Part shown: in pieces, positions 17,651-26,477 of the stretch
Layout of the letters: each line of letters begins with the position of its first letter
How positions within the stretch are numbered: position 1 is the stretch's first letter
Assembly (NCBI RefSeq): GCF_001280065.1
Contig: NZ_LGEA01000103.1
Coordinates: 38,958 to 102,957 of the forward strand
Length of the DNA: 64,000 bases
Source of the DNA: Streptomyces sp. NRRL B-1140
GTDB taxonomy: Bacteria; Actinomycetota; Actinomycetes; Streptomycetales; Streptomycetaceae
Direction of reading: 5' to 3'
Notes under the pieces: model-generated
What the model was told of the DNA's origin: nothing
The model's input: only the letters and a program-made list of their open reading frames with translations
The model's database searches: none
Program-made: the position numbers and the translations under genes

Positions 17651-18556
17651 GTGAGGATCAAGCGCACCACCCCTCGCAGTGGCATTTCGAGACGGACCCG
17701 GCTGATCGCCGTTTCCACCGGCCTCGTCGCCGCCGCAGCGATCGCGATCCCCAGCGCGAACGCTTCCGACACCCCCACCACCTTCAGTGCCGCGGAGCTC
17801 AAGAGCGCCGGTGCCTCGCTGCTGAAGGCCGATGTCCCGGGCACCGCCTGGGCCGTCGACAGCAAGACCGGCCGCGTGCTCCTGACCGTGGACAGCACGG
17901 TCACGCAGGCGGAGATAGCGAAGATCAAGCAGCAGGCCGGCGGCAACGCCGACGCGCTCACGATCAAGCGCACCCCGGGCAAGTTCAGCAAGCTCATCCA
18001 GGGCGGCGACGCCATCTATGCGAGTAGCTGGCGCTGCTCCCTCGGCTTCAACGTCCGTGCCGGCAACGGCACCGAGTACTTCCTGACCGCCGGTCACTGC
18101 ACCGACGGCGCGGGCACCTGGTACTCCAACTCCGCCCGCACCACGGTCATCGGCTCGACCGCCGGGTCCAGCTTCCCGGGCAACGACTACGGCCTCGTGC
18201 GCTACAGCGGGTCCGTCAGCCGTCCCGGCACCGCGAACGGCGTGGACATCACGCGCGCGGCCACCCCGAGCGTGGGCACCACCGTCATCCGCGACGGCTC
18301 CACGACCGGTACCCACAGCGGCCGTGTCACCGCCCTTAACGCCACCGTCAACTACGGCGGCGGGGACATCGTCTCCGGCCTGATCCAGACCACCGTCTGC
18401 GCCGAGCCCGGTGACTCCGGCGGTTCGCTCTACGGCAGCAACGGCACGGCGTACGGCCTGACCTCGGGCGGCAGCGGCAACTGCTCCTCCGGTGGTACGA
18501 CGTTCTTCCAGCCCGTCACGGAGGCCCTGAGCGCCTACGGCGTCAGCGTCTACTAG
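17651..18556 (+). CDS. Streptogrisin-type secreted serine protease (SGPB-like)
   Basis: The 301-residue preproprotease belongs to family S1E. It has a signal peptide (to about residue 38, ANA-S), a propeptide of about 77 residues, and a 186-residue mature enzyme from I116 (IQGGDAIY). Catalytic residues are His149 (TAGHC), Asp179 (NDYGLV) and Ser256 (GDSGG); two disulfides are implied by RCS/GHC and VCAEP/GNC. The mature part and the [10 protein letters not shown] end closely resemble streptogrisin B of S. griseus. The GTG start follows GGAGG. A terminator follows at 18602. The next gene is a paralogue in tandem. Confidence 0.93.
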   Translation: MRIKRTTPRSGISRRTRLIAVSTGLVAAAAIAIPSANASDTPTTFSAAELKSAGASLLKADVPGTAWAVDSKTGRVLLTVDSTVTQAEIAKIKQQAGGNADALTIKRTPGKFSKLIQGGDAIYASSWRCSLGFNVRAGNGTEYFLTAGHCTDGAGTWYSNSARTTVIGSTAGSSFPGNDYGLVRYSGSVSRPGTANGVDITRAATPSVGTTVIRDGSTTGTHSGRVTALNATVNYGGGDIVSGLIQTTVCAEPGDSGGSLYGSNGTAYGLTSGGSGNCSSGGTTFFQPVTEALSAYGVSVY

Positions 18557-18601
18557 GCCCTGGCGGCAGTTCGCGGCACTTGTCTTCGCAGCACCTCTCA
18601 C

Positions 18602-18631
18602 GGCCCCCGCGCGCATCGCGTGCGGGGGCTT
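18602..18631 (+). terminator. Terminator of the first protease gene
   Basis: Arms GCCCCCGC (18603-18610) and GCGGGGGC (18622-18629) form an 8-bp GC stem, extendable inward, followed by TTCGT. It lies 45 bp after the stop. Confidence 0.65.
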
Positions 18632-18722
18632 CGTGCTGTGTGCGGGCTCTCTTCCTCCTCCTCTCAACCGGCCTTCGGAGGGGCGGAATTCAGCCACCTG
18701 CAGACGTCGCAGAGTGGGCACA

Positions 18723-18740
18723 CATTACTCACGCGTAATG
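18723..18740. promoter_or_regulatory. Inverted repeat CATTAC-N6-GTAATG
   Basis: CATTAC and GTAATG flank TCACGC. The core TTACTCACGCGTAA differs at one base from TTACTGACGCGTAA at 26971 upstream of the lipase gene. It sits 210 bp before the second protease start and is a plausible operator. Confidence 0.5.
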
Positions 18741-18949
18741 TTTGCACTGTGAACGCGCGGGAGTTGGGTCCGATTTGATCGTGGACGGTCAAAATGGGGA
18801 GGCGTGCGAAGCGCTGTCTACGCGCGTCTCGAACTCACCCTTGTGTGCTCCCCGCCGTCCTCGGAATAGTGGGCGCTCGTCAACGAAGCCTTCCGGCTCG
18901 TGGAGGTCCCCACTACCTCGCGTGCCGACCCCCCACAGGAGGACGTAAG

Positions 18950-20032
18950 TTGAAGCACCGACGCATACCCAAGCGGCGTGCAGCCGTGGCAGGTGCGGGC
19001 ATCGCCGCGCTGGTCGCCGCGGGAGTGACGTTCCAGACCGCGAACGCCAGCGAGACCCCTGAGGCGTCCGCGCCCCGGACCCTGTCGGTCACCGCGGCCG
19101 GAAAGCTCGCCTCGTCGCTGGCCGAGGACCTGGGCGGCGACGCGGCCGGGACGTACTACGACACCAAGAGCAAGAGCCTCGTGGTGAACGTGCTCGACGA
19201 GAGTGCCGCGCAGGCCGTGGAGAAGGCCGGCGCCAAGGCGAGAGTCGTGGCGAACTCCCTCGCCGAACTCAAGAGCGCCCGCAGCACGCTGAAGCAGGAC
19301 GCGACGATCCCGGGTACCGCCTGGGTGACCGACCCGACGACGAACAAGGTCGTCGTGACCGCCGACCGCACGGTCTCCAAGGCCGAGTGGGCGACCCTGA
19401 CGAAGGTCGTGGACGGGCTCGGGGCGAAGGCCGAACTCAAGCGGTCCAAGGGGGAGTACAAGCCCTTCGTCGCCGGTGGCGACGCCATCACCGGTGGCAG
19501 CGGGCGCTGCTCTCTGGGCTTCAACGTGGTCAAGGGCGGTGAGCCGTTCTTCCTGACCGCGGGTCACTGCACCGAGGGCATCTCCACGTGGTCGGACTCC
19601 GGCGGCAAGGAGATCGGCACCAACGCGGACTCCAGCTTCCCGGGCAACGACTACGGGCTGGTCAAGTACACCGCCGAGGTCGACCACCCGAGTGAGGTGA
19701 ACCTGTACAACGGGTCCACCCAGAAGATCTCGGGCGCCGCGGACGCGACCGTCGGCATGGCGGTCACCCGGAGCGGGTCGACCACGCAGGTGCACGACGG
19801 CAAGGTCACGGGGCTCGACGCCACCGTGAACTACGGCAACGGCGACATCGTGAACGGGCTGATCCAGACCGACGTGTGCGCGGAGCCGGGTGACAGTGGC
19901 GGGTCGCTGTTCGCCGGGGACAAGGCGGTCGGGCTCACGTCCGGCGGCAGCGGTGACTGCACCTCGGGCGGGGAGACGTTCTTCCAGCCGGTGACCGAGG
20001 CGCTGTCGGCGACCGGGACGCAGATCGGCTGA
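18950..20032 (+). CDS. Streptogrisin-family secreted serine protease with a long propeptide
   Basis: This 360-residue S1E preproprotease has a signal peptide (to about residue 35), a long propeptide (about 36-173) and a 187-residue mature enzyme from V174 (VAGGDAIT). Catalytic residues are His206, Asp234 and Ser316 (GDSGG). The propeptide is almost twice as long as that of the neighbour, as in streptogrisins C/D/E, and folds the enzyme before autocleavage. The start is a TTG at 18950, chosen because AGGAGG lies 8 nt upstream. The mature domains of the two tandem genes are clear paralogues (same [27 protein letters not shown] landmarks). A strong terminator follows. Confidence 0.92.
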   Translation: MKHRRIPKRRAAVAGAGIAALVAAGVTFQTANASETPEASAPRTLSVTAAGKLASSLAEDLGGDAAGTYYDTKSKSLVVNVLDESAAQAVEKAGAKARVVANSLAELKSARSTLKQDATIPGTAWVTDPTTNKVVVTADRTVSKAEWATLTKVVDGLGAKAELKRSKGEYKPFVAGGDAITGGSGRCSLGFNVVKGGEPFFLTAGHCTEGISTWSDSGGKEIGTNADSSFPGNDYGLVKYTAEVDHPSEVNLYNGSTQKISGAADATVGMAVTRSGSTTQVHDGKVTGLDATVNYGNGDIVNGLIQTDVCAEPGDSGGSLFAGDKAVGLTSGGSGDCTSGGETFFQPVTEALSATGTQIG

Positions 20033-20050
20033 CATGTGAGTGTGTGGAGT

Positions 20051-20081
20051 CCCGCCCCTTGTGCGAGGGGCGGGGCTTTTG
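20051..20081 (+). terminator. Rho-independent terminator of the second protease
   Basis: A perfect 9-bp stem (20051-20059 / 20066-20074) with a 6-nt loop is followed by GCTTTT, a rare case here with a clear U-tract. It lies 18 bp after the stop. Confidence 0.8.
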
Positions 20082-20313
20082 CGTGTCGTTTCGCCGGGTG
20101 AGGGTGCGCGTTTCGCGTGCCGCGGGGTGGTGGGTCGGGGCCGTGCCGGGGGGTGTCCGTCCTCGGAACGTCGCGATGGGCTTGCGTGCCGACTGACTGT
20201 GCGTTGACGCGACAACGCTGCGGGCGGACACCCCCCGACACGACCCCTGCTCGCCACGCGGGTGCGGGCCGGCCGTGGTGGCGCCCTCTTGTACCCGCCG
20301 GGGCGGGGTGTGG

Positions 20314-21330
20314 TTACGGGGCCGCCTTTGCGCGCTTGCGTACGATCGCCGCCGCCATGGTGATCGCGGCTCCTGCCACGGCCCATGCAGCCAGTACGAG
20401 GAGGGGGCCGGTCATCGCGTTGTTGTCGAAGTAGGCGATGGAGCGTGTCGACCAGGTGCCGGCGCCGGGGGGCAGGGCCGGGCCGATCGCCTTCCAGAAG
20501 GGCGGGAGGAGGGGTGGGGGCAGGGCGCCGCCCGCGCTGGGGTTGCCGAGGATGACCACCAGCAGGATGACCAGGCCGATGCCGATCGTCCCGAAGACGC
20601 CCTGGAGGGCGAGGGTGGCGGCGCCCACGGCGAAGATGATCAGGGTGCCCAGGCCCCAGAGGGCCGCGGTGCCGCCGGGCAGGGCGTCCAGGATCGGGCC
20701 GGTGATGAGGGCTCCGCCGAGACCGCCGATGATCGCGACCAGGGCCATGACCGCGAGGCGGATCGCGGCGCGGGTGGGGTTGGAGGGTTTCGCCCCGGCG
20801 CTGATGGCGAGGGCCGCGGCGCCCAGGTAGCCACCGACGCACCAGCCGATCACCAGGTAGAAGGACGAGAGCCCGTTGGGGTCGTGGGGCGCGGACGGGA
20901 TCACGTCGATCGTCCGGATGGTGCGCCGCTCGGACTTCTCCACGGTGGCGACGAGGGCCGTCAGCGTGGTGGAGAGGACCCTGCCGCCCCCGGAGGCGAC
21001 CAGCAGGGTGTCGGTGCCGCCCCGGGGGTCGATGATCAGGGCCGCGTCGATGTCGCGGTGGGCGAGCCGGGTCCGGGCCGCCGCCGCGTCCGGCAGTGCG
21101 CGGGGGTCCAGGGGCGTGCCGGGGAGCTGTTCGAGCCGCCTGACCGCCTGACCGGCCGCGGCCTGAGGGGCGACCACGCCGAAGGGCACGTCCTTGGGCT
21201 TCGGGTCGTGCAGTGCTCCCACGTACGAGGCGATGAACAGCAGCTGGAGCGCGATCACGCCGACGATGAGCAGGGTGGCCCGCGGTGTGACGGCGGCTCT
21301 CACCTCGGCGAGGAGCGAGCGGTGCGGCAT
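20314..21330 (-). CDS. ABC-2/YhgE-Pip-like membrane protein
   Basis: The 338-residue protein has one N-terminal helix (about 20-40), an extracellular domain of about 140 residues (starting HDPKPKDVPFGVV), and five further helices at the C-terminus. This is the layout of YhgE/Pip and DUF3533-type ABC-2-like permeases. It may export a small molecule or handle cell-envelope stress, but there is no ATPase next to it. The ATG at 21330 is the first with family-like sequence. It is divergent from dnaE2; its promoter lies within the 154 bp that also contain the LexA-like boxes. Confidence 0.72.
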   Translation of the reverse strand: MPHRSLLAEVRAAVTPRATLLIVGVIALQLLFIASYVGALHDPKPKDVPFGVVAPQAAAGQAVRRLEQLPGTPLDPRALPDAAAARTRLAHRDIDAALIIDPRGGTDTLLVASGGGRVLSTTLTALVATVEKSERRTIRTIDVIPSAPHDPNGLSSFYLVIGWCVGGYLGAAALAISAGAKPSNPTRAAIRLAVMALVAIIGGLGGALITGPILDALPGGTAALWGLGTLIIFAVGAATLALQGVFGTIGIGLVILLVVILGNPSAGGALPPPLLPPFWKAIGPALPPGAGTWSTRSIAYFDNNAMTGPLLVLAAWAVAGAAITMAAAIVRKRAKAAP

Positions 21331-21388
21331 GCCTCCACGGTCGGGGGATGTGGGGTGTTTCCGCAGGTGGGGCGGGGCCGAACGGATG

Positions 21389-21404
21389 TCGTACACACAT
21401 TCGA
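21389..21404. promoter_or_regulatory. LexA-like SOS box 1 upstream of dnaE2
   Basis: TCGTAC-ACAC-ATTCGA matches the actinobacterial LexA consensus TCGAAC-N4-GTTCGA at 10 of 12 positions. It is followed by a possible -10 (TATGGT, 21414-21419), so bound LexA would cover the -35 region of the dnaE2 promoter. Confidence 0.65.
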
Positions 21405-21434
21405 GGATGGGGGTATGGTGGGGGTGAGGTAGTT

Positions 21435-21450
21435 GGGAACAGATGTTCGA
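21435..21450. promoter_or_regulatory. LexA-like SOS box 2 in the dnaE2 leader
   Basis: GGGAAC-AGAT-GTTCGA matches TCGAAC-N4-GTTCGA at 10 of 12 positions, with a perfect GAAC-N4-GTTC core. It contains the ATG at 21443, which argues that this ATG is not the translation start. Confidence 0.7.
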
Positions 21451-21484
21451 GAGCTGGTGTGGCTCACGAGTGCGGGAGGTGCGT

Positions 21485-24400
21485 GTGCCGGGGTTCACGC
21501 ATCTGCACACCGTCTCCGGATTCTCGTTGCGTTATGGAGCCTCGCACCCGGAGCGGCTGGCCGAGCGTGCCTCCGAGCGGGGCATGGACGCCTTGGCGCT
21601 GACCGATCGCGACACGCTCGCCGGGGCGGTCCGGTTCTCGAAGGCCTGCGGGAAGGCGGGGGTCCGGCCGCTGTTCGGGGTCGATCTGGCGGTGGGGGGC
21701 GCGGAGCCCGGGAGCGAGCGGCGGGGGCGGCGCCGGACCCCGGTGCGGGGCGGTGCCTTCGTCGACGAGTCGGCCCCTCGGGTGACCTATCTGGCCCGGG
21801 ACGGCGCCCGGGGGTGGGCGGACCTGTGCCGGCTCGTATCGGCCGCCCATGAGGGGGAGGGGACGCCCCTGCTGTCCTGGGAGCGCAATCACGCCCGGGG
21901 TGTGACCGTGCTGCTCGGGCCCGCGTCGGACGTCGGGCGCGCCCTGGCCGCGGGGCGGCCCGACCGTGCGGCGCGGCTGCTCGCGCCCTGGCGGGACGTC
22001 TACGGCGACGACCTGCGGCTGGAGGCCGTCTGGCACGGCCGGGAGGGTACGGGGCCGGGTTCGCTGCGGCTGGCCGCCCGTACCGTCGGGTTCGCCGCCG
22101 AGCAGCACATCCGGCCCGTGCTCACCAACGCGGTGCGGTACGCCGACCCGGGGCTCGGCCCGGTCGCCGACGTGCTGGACGCCGCCCGGCGGCTGGTGCC
22201 CATCGACCCGGCCCGGGGGCTGGACTCCGGTGCCGCCTGGCTCAAGGGCGCCGGGGACATGGCCGGTGTGGCGGAGCGGGTCGTGGAGGCCGCGGGGTTC
22301 CGGCGGGAGGCGGCTCCCCGGCTGCTGGAACAGACCCGGGCCACGGCCGCCGAGTGCCTGGTCGACCCCGAGGACGATCTCGGGATCGGTACCGTCCACT
22401 TCCCCGAGCCGCATCTGGTCGGCGCCGGGCGCCGTACCGCCCAGCGGACGCTGGCCTCGCGGGCGGCGGCCGGGATGGTGCTGCGCGGGTACGACCGGCG
22501 ACGGGAGTACTGGGAGCGGATGCACCACGAGCTGGACATCATCGCCCACCACGGGTTCGCCTCCTACTTCCTGACCGTCGCCCAGGTCGTGGACGACGTG
22601 CGGACGATGGGCGTCCGGGTCGCCGCCCGGGGGTCGGGGGCCGGGTCGCTCGTCAATCACCTGCTCGGTATCGCGCACGCCGATCCGATCGAGCACCGGC
22701 TGCTGATGGAACGGTTCCTGTCGAAGGAGCGGGTCGTGCTGCCCGACATCGACATCGACGTGGAGTCCGCGCGCCGGCTGGAGGTCTACCGCGCGATCAT
22801 CGACCGGTTCGGCACCGAGCGGGTCGCGACGGTCGCGATGCCGGAGACGTATCGCGTGCGGCACGCCATCCGTGATGTGGGGGCCGCCCTGTCCATGGAC
22901 CCGGCCGAGATCGACCGGGTCGCCAAGGCCTTCCCGCACATCCGGGCGCGGGACGCCCGCGCCGCGCTGGAGGAGCTGCCGGAACTGCGGGCCCTGGCGG
23001 GGGAGAAGGAGAAGTACGGGAGGCTGTGGGAGCTGGTCGAGGCGCTGGACGCCCTGCCGCGCGGGATGGCCATGCACCCGTGCGGGGTGCTGCTGTCCGA
23101 CGCCTCGCTGCTCGCGCGTACGCCGGTCATGCCGACCAGTGGCGAGGGCTTCCCGATGTCGCAGTTCGACAAGGACGACGTCGAGGACCTCGGGCTGCTG
23201 AAGCTCGATGTGCTGGGCGTGCGGATGCAGTCGGCCATGGCGCACGCGGTGGAGGAAGTGCGCCGGGTGTCGGGCGTCCGGGTCGATCTGGACGCCCTGG
23301 CGCCGGGTGACCCGGAGACGTACCGGCTGATCCAGTCCACCGAGACGCTCGGGTGCTTCCAGATCGAGTCGCCCGGGCAGCGGGACCTGGTCGGGCGGCT
23401 CCAGCCGGCCGGCTTCCACGATCTCGTCGTCGACATCTCGCTGTTCCGGCCCGGGCCGGTCGCCGCCGACATGGTGCGGCCGTTCATCGAGGCGCGGCAC
23501 GGGCGGGCGCCGATCCGGTATCCGCACCCGGACCTGGAGGGGCCGCTGAAGGAGACCTACGGCGTCGTCGTCTTCCACGAGCAGATCATCGACATCGTCG
23601 ACATCATGACCGGCTGCGGACGCGGCGAGGCCGACCGGGTGCGGCGCGGGCTGTCGGACCCGGAGTCGCAGGCGCGGATCAAGGTGTGGTTCGCCCGGCA
23701 CGCGGCGGCGAACGGCTATGACGCGGAAACGATCCAGCGGACCTGGGAGATCGTCGAGGCCTTCGGTTCCTACGGCTTCTGCAAGGCGCACGCGGTCGCC
23801 TTCGCCGTGCCGACCTACCAGTCGGCGTGGCTGAAAACGCATCATCCCGCCGCCTTCTACGCCGGGCTGCTCACGCACGATCCGGGGATGTATCCCAAGC
23901 GGCTGCTGCTGGCGGACGCGCGGCGCCGCGGAGTGCCCGTGCTGCCGTTGGACGTGAACGCGTCCGGGGTCGCACACCGTATCGAACTGGTGTCCGGTAA
24001 ATGGGGGCTGCGATTGGCTCTTTCCGATGTGTACGGCATCAGCGAGGCCGAGGCGGCGCGCATCGCCGAGGGTCAGCCGTACGCCTCGCTGGTCGACTTC
24101 TGGGAGCGGGGCCGGCCCAGCCGCCCGGTGGCCCAGCGGCTCGCGCAGGTGGGAGCGCTGGACGCGTTCGGCGCCAACCGCCGTGATCTGCAACTGCATC
24201 TGACCGAGCTGCACCGGGGTGCCCGCGGCGGGGGCGGCGGCCAGTTGCCGTTGGCCGGGGGGCGGAAGACCGCACCGGCCGGGCTGCCCGACCTCACCTC
24301 CTCGGAGCGGCTCAGCGCCGAGCTGGGCGTGCTGTCCATGGACGCCTCACGCAACCTGATGGACGATCACCGGCAGTTCCTCGACGAACTCGGCGTGGTG

Positions 24401-24988
24401 TCGGCGCGGCGATTGCGCGAGGCCCGGCACGGGGAGACGGTGCTGGTCGCGGGCGCCAAAGCGGCCACCCAGACGCCGCCGATCCGGTCCGGCAGGCGCG
24501 TCATCTTCTCCACCCTGGACGACGGCACGGGCCTGGTCGACCTCGCCTTCTTCGACGACTCCCACGACACCTGCGCCCACACCGTCTTCCACTCCTGGCT
24601 GCTGCTGGTGCGCGGGGTGGTGCAGCGCCGCGGCCCGCGCAGCCTCAGCGTGGTGGGAGCCGCCGCCTGGAACCTCGCGGACCTGCTGGAAGTGCGCCGG
24701 GAGGAAGGACTGGAGGGCGTCGCCGCCCGGCTGGCCGGTCCCGCTCCCGGTGAGGGCGGTTCCGGCGGAGAGGGTTCGGACGGTGAGGGGGCCGTGCGGC
24801 GACGGCTCGCCGGGTCGGAGGGCGTGCCCGCGCCGACCGGTTCCGCGGCCGGGGATCCGATGGAGCAGCGGAAGATCCGCATGTCCACGGGGTACGAGAT
24901 GCACCCCTGGGCCGATCTGCGTCCGGCGGGCGAAGAGCCCGCGAAAACAAGGAAGTTGTGGCATCAGAGTCCGGGGAGTGCGGGATGA
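21485..24988 (+). CDS. dnaE2: Error-prone DNA polymerase III alpha subunit DnaE2 (ImuC)
   Basis: This C-family polymerase of 1167 residues performs mutagenic translesion synthesis in the SOS response. The N-terminal PHP domain starts PGFTHLHTVSGFSLRYGASH. The palm carries the catalytic acidic cluster in LLPDIDIDVES and a second Asp in the FPMSQFDKDDVEDLGLLKLDVLG region. A helix-hairpin-helix and an OB-fold domain follow (residues about 800-1060). The GTG at 21485 is preferred: GGGAGGT lies about 7 nt upstream, while the in-frame ATG at 21443 is inside a LexA-like box. The stop overlaps the next gene by ATGA, so the ImuB-like protein is translated with it. Confidence 0.92.
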   Translation: MPGFTHLHTVSGFSLRYGASHPERLAERASERGMDALALTDRDTLAGAVRFSKACGKAGVRPLFGVDLAVGGAEPGSERRGRRRTPVRGGAFVDESAPRVTYLARDGARGWADLCRLVSAAHEGEGTPLLSWERNHARGVTVLLGPASDVGRALAAGRPDRAARLLAPWRDVYGDDLRLEAVWHGREGTGPGSLRLAARTVGFAAEQHIRPVLTNAVRYADPGLGPVADVLDAARRLVPIDPARGLDSGAAWLKGAGDMAGVAERVVEAAGFRREAAPRLLEQTRATAAECLVDPEDDLGIGTVHFPEPHLVGAGRRTAQRTLASRAAAGMVLRGYDRRREYWERMHHELDIIAHHGFASYFLTVAQVVDDVRTMGVRVAARGSGAGSLVNHLLGIAHADPIEHRLLMERFLSKERVVLPDIDIDVESARRLEVYRAIIDRFGTERVATVAMPETYRVRHAIRDVGAALSMDPAEIDRVAKAFPHIRARDARAALEELPELRALAGEKEKYGRLWELVEALDALPRGMAMHPCGVLLSDASLLARTPVMPTSGEGFPMSQFDKDDVEDLGLLKLDVLGVRMQSAMAHAVEEVRRVSGVRVDLDALAPGDPETYRLIQSTETLGCFQIESPGQRDLVGRLQPAGFHDLVVDISLFRPGPVAADMVRPFIEARHGRAPIRYPHPDLEGPLKETYGVVVFHEQIIDIVDIMTGCGRGEADRVRRGLSDPESQARIKVWFARHAAANGYDAETIQRTWEIVEAFGSYGFCKAHAVAFAVPTYQSAWLKTHHPAAFYAGLLTHDPGMYPKRLLLADARRRGVPVLPLDVNASGVAHRIELVSGKWGLRLALSDVYGISEAEAARIAEGQPYASLVDFWERGRPSRPVAQRLAQVGALDAFGANRRDLQLHLTELHRGARGGGGGQLPLAGGRKTAPAGLPDLTSSERLSAELGVLSMDASRNLMDDHRQFLDELGVVSARRLREARHGETVLVAGAKAATQTPPIRSGRRVIFSTLDDGTGLVDLAFFDDSHDTCAHTVFHSWLLLVRGVVQRRGPRSLSVVGAAAWNLADLLEVRREEGLEGVAARLAGPAPGEGGSGGEGSDGEGAVRRRLAGSEGVPAPTGSAAGDPMEQRKIRMSTGYEMHPWADLRPAGEEPAKTRKLWHQSPGSAG

Positions 24989-25980
24989 CCGTCCTTTGCG
25001 TACGTTTCCAGCCGCCGGCGACCGAGGCGGATCTGCCCCATCTGCTCGGGATGCTGGAGGAGTTCACCCCCGTCGTCCAGGCCCTGCCACCGGACGGGGC
25101 GCTGGCCGACCTGCGCGGCGCCGAGCGGTACTTCGGGCGGGACGCCGTCGAACTGGCCTCGGTGATCCGGGTGCGGTCACTCGCGCTCCACGGCGTCGAC
25201 TGCGTGATCGGAGCCGGACCCGGGCCGCTGCCGGCCCGGATGGCGCTGCGTGAGGCCGCGCCCGGGGTGACGTGTGCGGTGCCCGACGAGCCGGACGCCA
25301 TCGCGGAGTTCCTCGCGGACAAGCCCGTCGGCGCGCTGCCCGGTGTGGGCCCCGCGACCGCCCGCACTCTGGGCGACTACGGGCTCGACACCCTCGGCCG
25401 GGTCGCCGCCGCACCGCTGTCCACGCTGCAGCGGCTGATCGGCGCCAAGGCCGGCCGCGAGCTGCGCGAGAAGGCGAACGGCATCGACCGCGGCCGGGTC
25501 CTGCCGAACGCCGTCTCCCGGTCCCTGGCGACGGAACGCCCCTTCGGGCGTGACGAACTGGACCCGGACCGGCACCGCAGGGCGCTGCTGTCGGCCGCCG
25601 AGGAGATCGGTGCCCGGCTGCGCGCCCTGGAGAAGGTCTGCCGCACCCTCACCCTCACCGTGCGCTACGCCGACCGGTCCGCCACCACGCGCAGCCGCAC
25701 CCTGAGCGAACCGACCGCGCACTCCCCGGCACTGACCAGGGCCGCCTACGGCATGTACGAGGCGCTGGGGCTGCAGCGGGCCCGGGTGCGCGCGATCGCC
25801 CTGCGCGCCGAGGGGCTCGGCCCCGCCGACCAGGCCTCCCACCAGCTGACCTTCGACCCGGTGGACGAGAAGGTCCGCCGTATCGAGGAGGTCGCGGACC
25901 GGGCACGGGCGAAGTTCGGGCCGCGGGCGGTGATGCCCGGGGGACTAGGCGGCGTCCGCCGCGGGGGACGGGCGGCGTAG
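24985..25980 (+). CDS. ImuB-like truncated Y-family polymerase homologue
   Basis: The protein has 331 residues. After a short MTVLCVRFQP strand it jumps straight to the palm helix (LLGMLEEFTPVVQALPP), so the roughly 80 residues holding the first catalytic Asp and the fingers of Pol IV are absent. The normal S-x-D-E motif reads P-P-D-G (Asp37 kept, Glu replaced by Gly38). Helix-hairpin-helix (GALPGVGPATARTLGDYGL), thumb and little-finger regions are intact. It should therefore be a non-catalytic scaffold that recruits DnaE2 to the beta clamp, like ImuB in Mycobacterium and Caulobacter. It overlaps dnaE2 by 4 nt. No ImuA-like gene is adjacent. Confidence 0.82.
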   Translation: MTVLCVRFQPPATEADLPHLLGMLEEFTPVVQALPPDGALADLRGAERYFGRDAVELASVIRVRSLALHGVDCVIGAGPGPLPARMALREAAPGVTCAVPDEPDAIAEFLADKPVGALPGVGPATARTLGDYGLDTLGRVAAAPLSTLQRLIGAKAGRELREKANGIDRGRVLPNAVSRSLATERPFGRDELDPDRHRRALLSAAEEIGARLRALEKVCRTLTLTVRYADRSATTRSRTLSEPTAHSPALTRAAYGMYEALGLQRARVRAIALRAEGLGPADQASHQLTFDPVDEKVRRIEEVADRARAKFGPRAVMPGGLGGVRRGGRAA

Positions 25981-26023
25981 ACCCCGCAGACCCTGCCGTA
26001 TGACGCCGGCCTTCCGCGGGGCG

Positions 26024-26398
26024 TCAGTTGGCCCACGGCGGCACGATGCGGGTGCCGTCGGCCAGCCGTGCTTCCAGGCCGATCGTGGTGGTGACCCAGG
26101 AGTACGCGGTCCGGTCGGTCGGGTTCTCGACGGTCAGGGTGGCGCCGGGATTGATGATCACCGTGTCGCCCGCCGCGATCCGCTCGGTGCGGCCGTCGAG
26201 GGTGATCAGCAGTTCGCCGTCGAGCAGATGGAAGATCTCCTCCCGGCTGACCGTGTGCGCGGGTGCCTTCAGGCCGGCCGGGATCTCACCCCGCCAGGCG
26301 CACAGCTCCTTGCTGCCGCTGCCAGGGGTGGCGTACGAGACGAAACGGGCGCCGTGGATCTCGTGGATGACGGCTTCGGACGATCGGACGACGGGCAT
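26024..26398 (-). CDS. Small single-domain cupin protein
   Basis: The 124-residue protein is one cupin barrel: motif 1 as P-A-H-T-V-S-R-E-E-I-F-H-L-L-D-G (His and Glu metal-ligand positions) and motif 2 around GDTVIINPGATLTVENPT, where the usual last His is an Asn. The metal site may therefore be incomplete. It is divergent from a MarR-type regulator and separated from it by two near-identical palindromes, so it is the probable target of that regulator. The substrate is unknown. Confidence 0.85.
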   Translation of the reverse strand: MPVVRSSEAVIHEIHGARFVSYATPGSGSKELCAWRGEIPAGLKAPAHTVSREEIFHLLDGELLITLDGRTERIAAGDTVIINPGATLTVENPTDRTAYSWVTTTIGLEARLADGTRIVPPWAN

Positions 26399-26411
26399 GA
26401 GGCCTCCAAGT

Positions 26412-26449
26412 GGTCAAGCAGCTTGACCATATAGTCAAGCCGCTTGACT
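26412..26449. promoter_or_regulatory. Two tandem MarR-type operators
   Basis: Two perfect 17-bp palindromes, GGTCAAG-CAG-CTTGACC (26412-26428) and AGTCAAG-CCG-CTTGACT (26433-26449), have centres exactly 21 bp apart. A further half site, GTCAAG, lies at 26455-26460. They fill the 79-bp gap between the cupin and MarR genes. Confidence 0.85.
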
Positions 26450-26477
26450 GTTTCGTCAAGGGTGTTTCAATGCACGC

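Larger units (their letters stand above)
18557..18949. other. Intergenic region between the two proteases
   Basis: This 393-bp region holds a terminator for the first protease (18602-18631), a TTAC-N6-GTAA inverted repeat (18723-18740), and the leader of the second protease. No convincing gene was seen. Confidence 0.5.
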
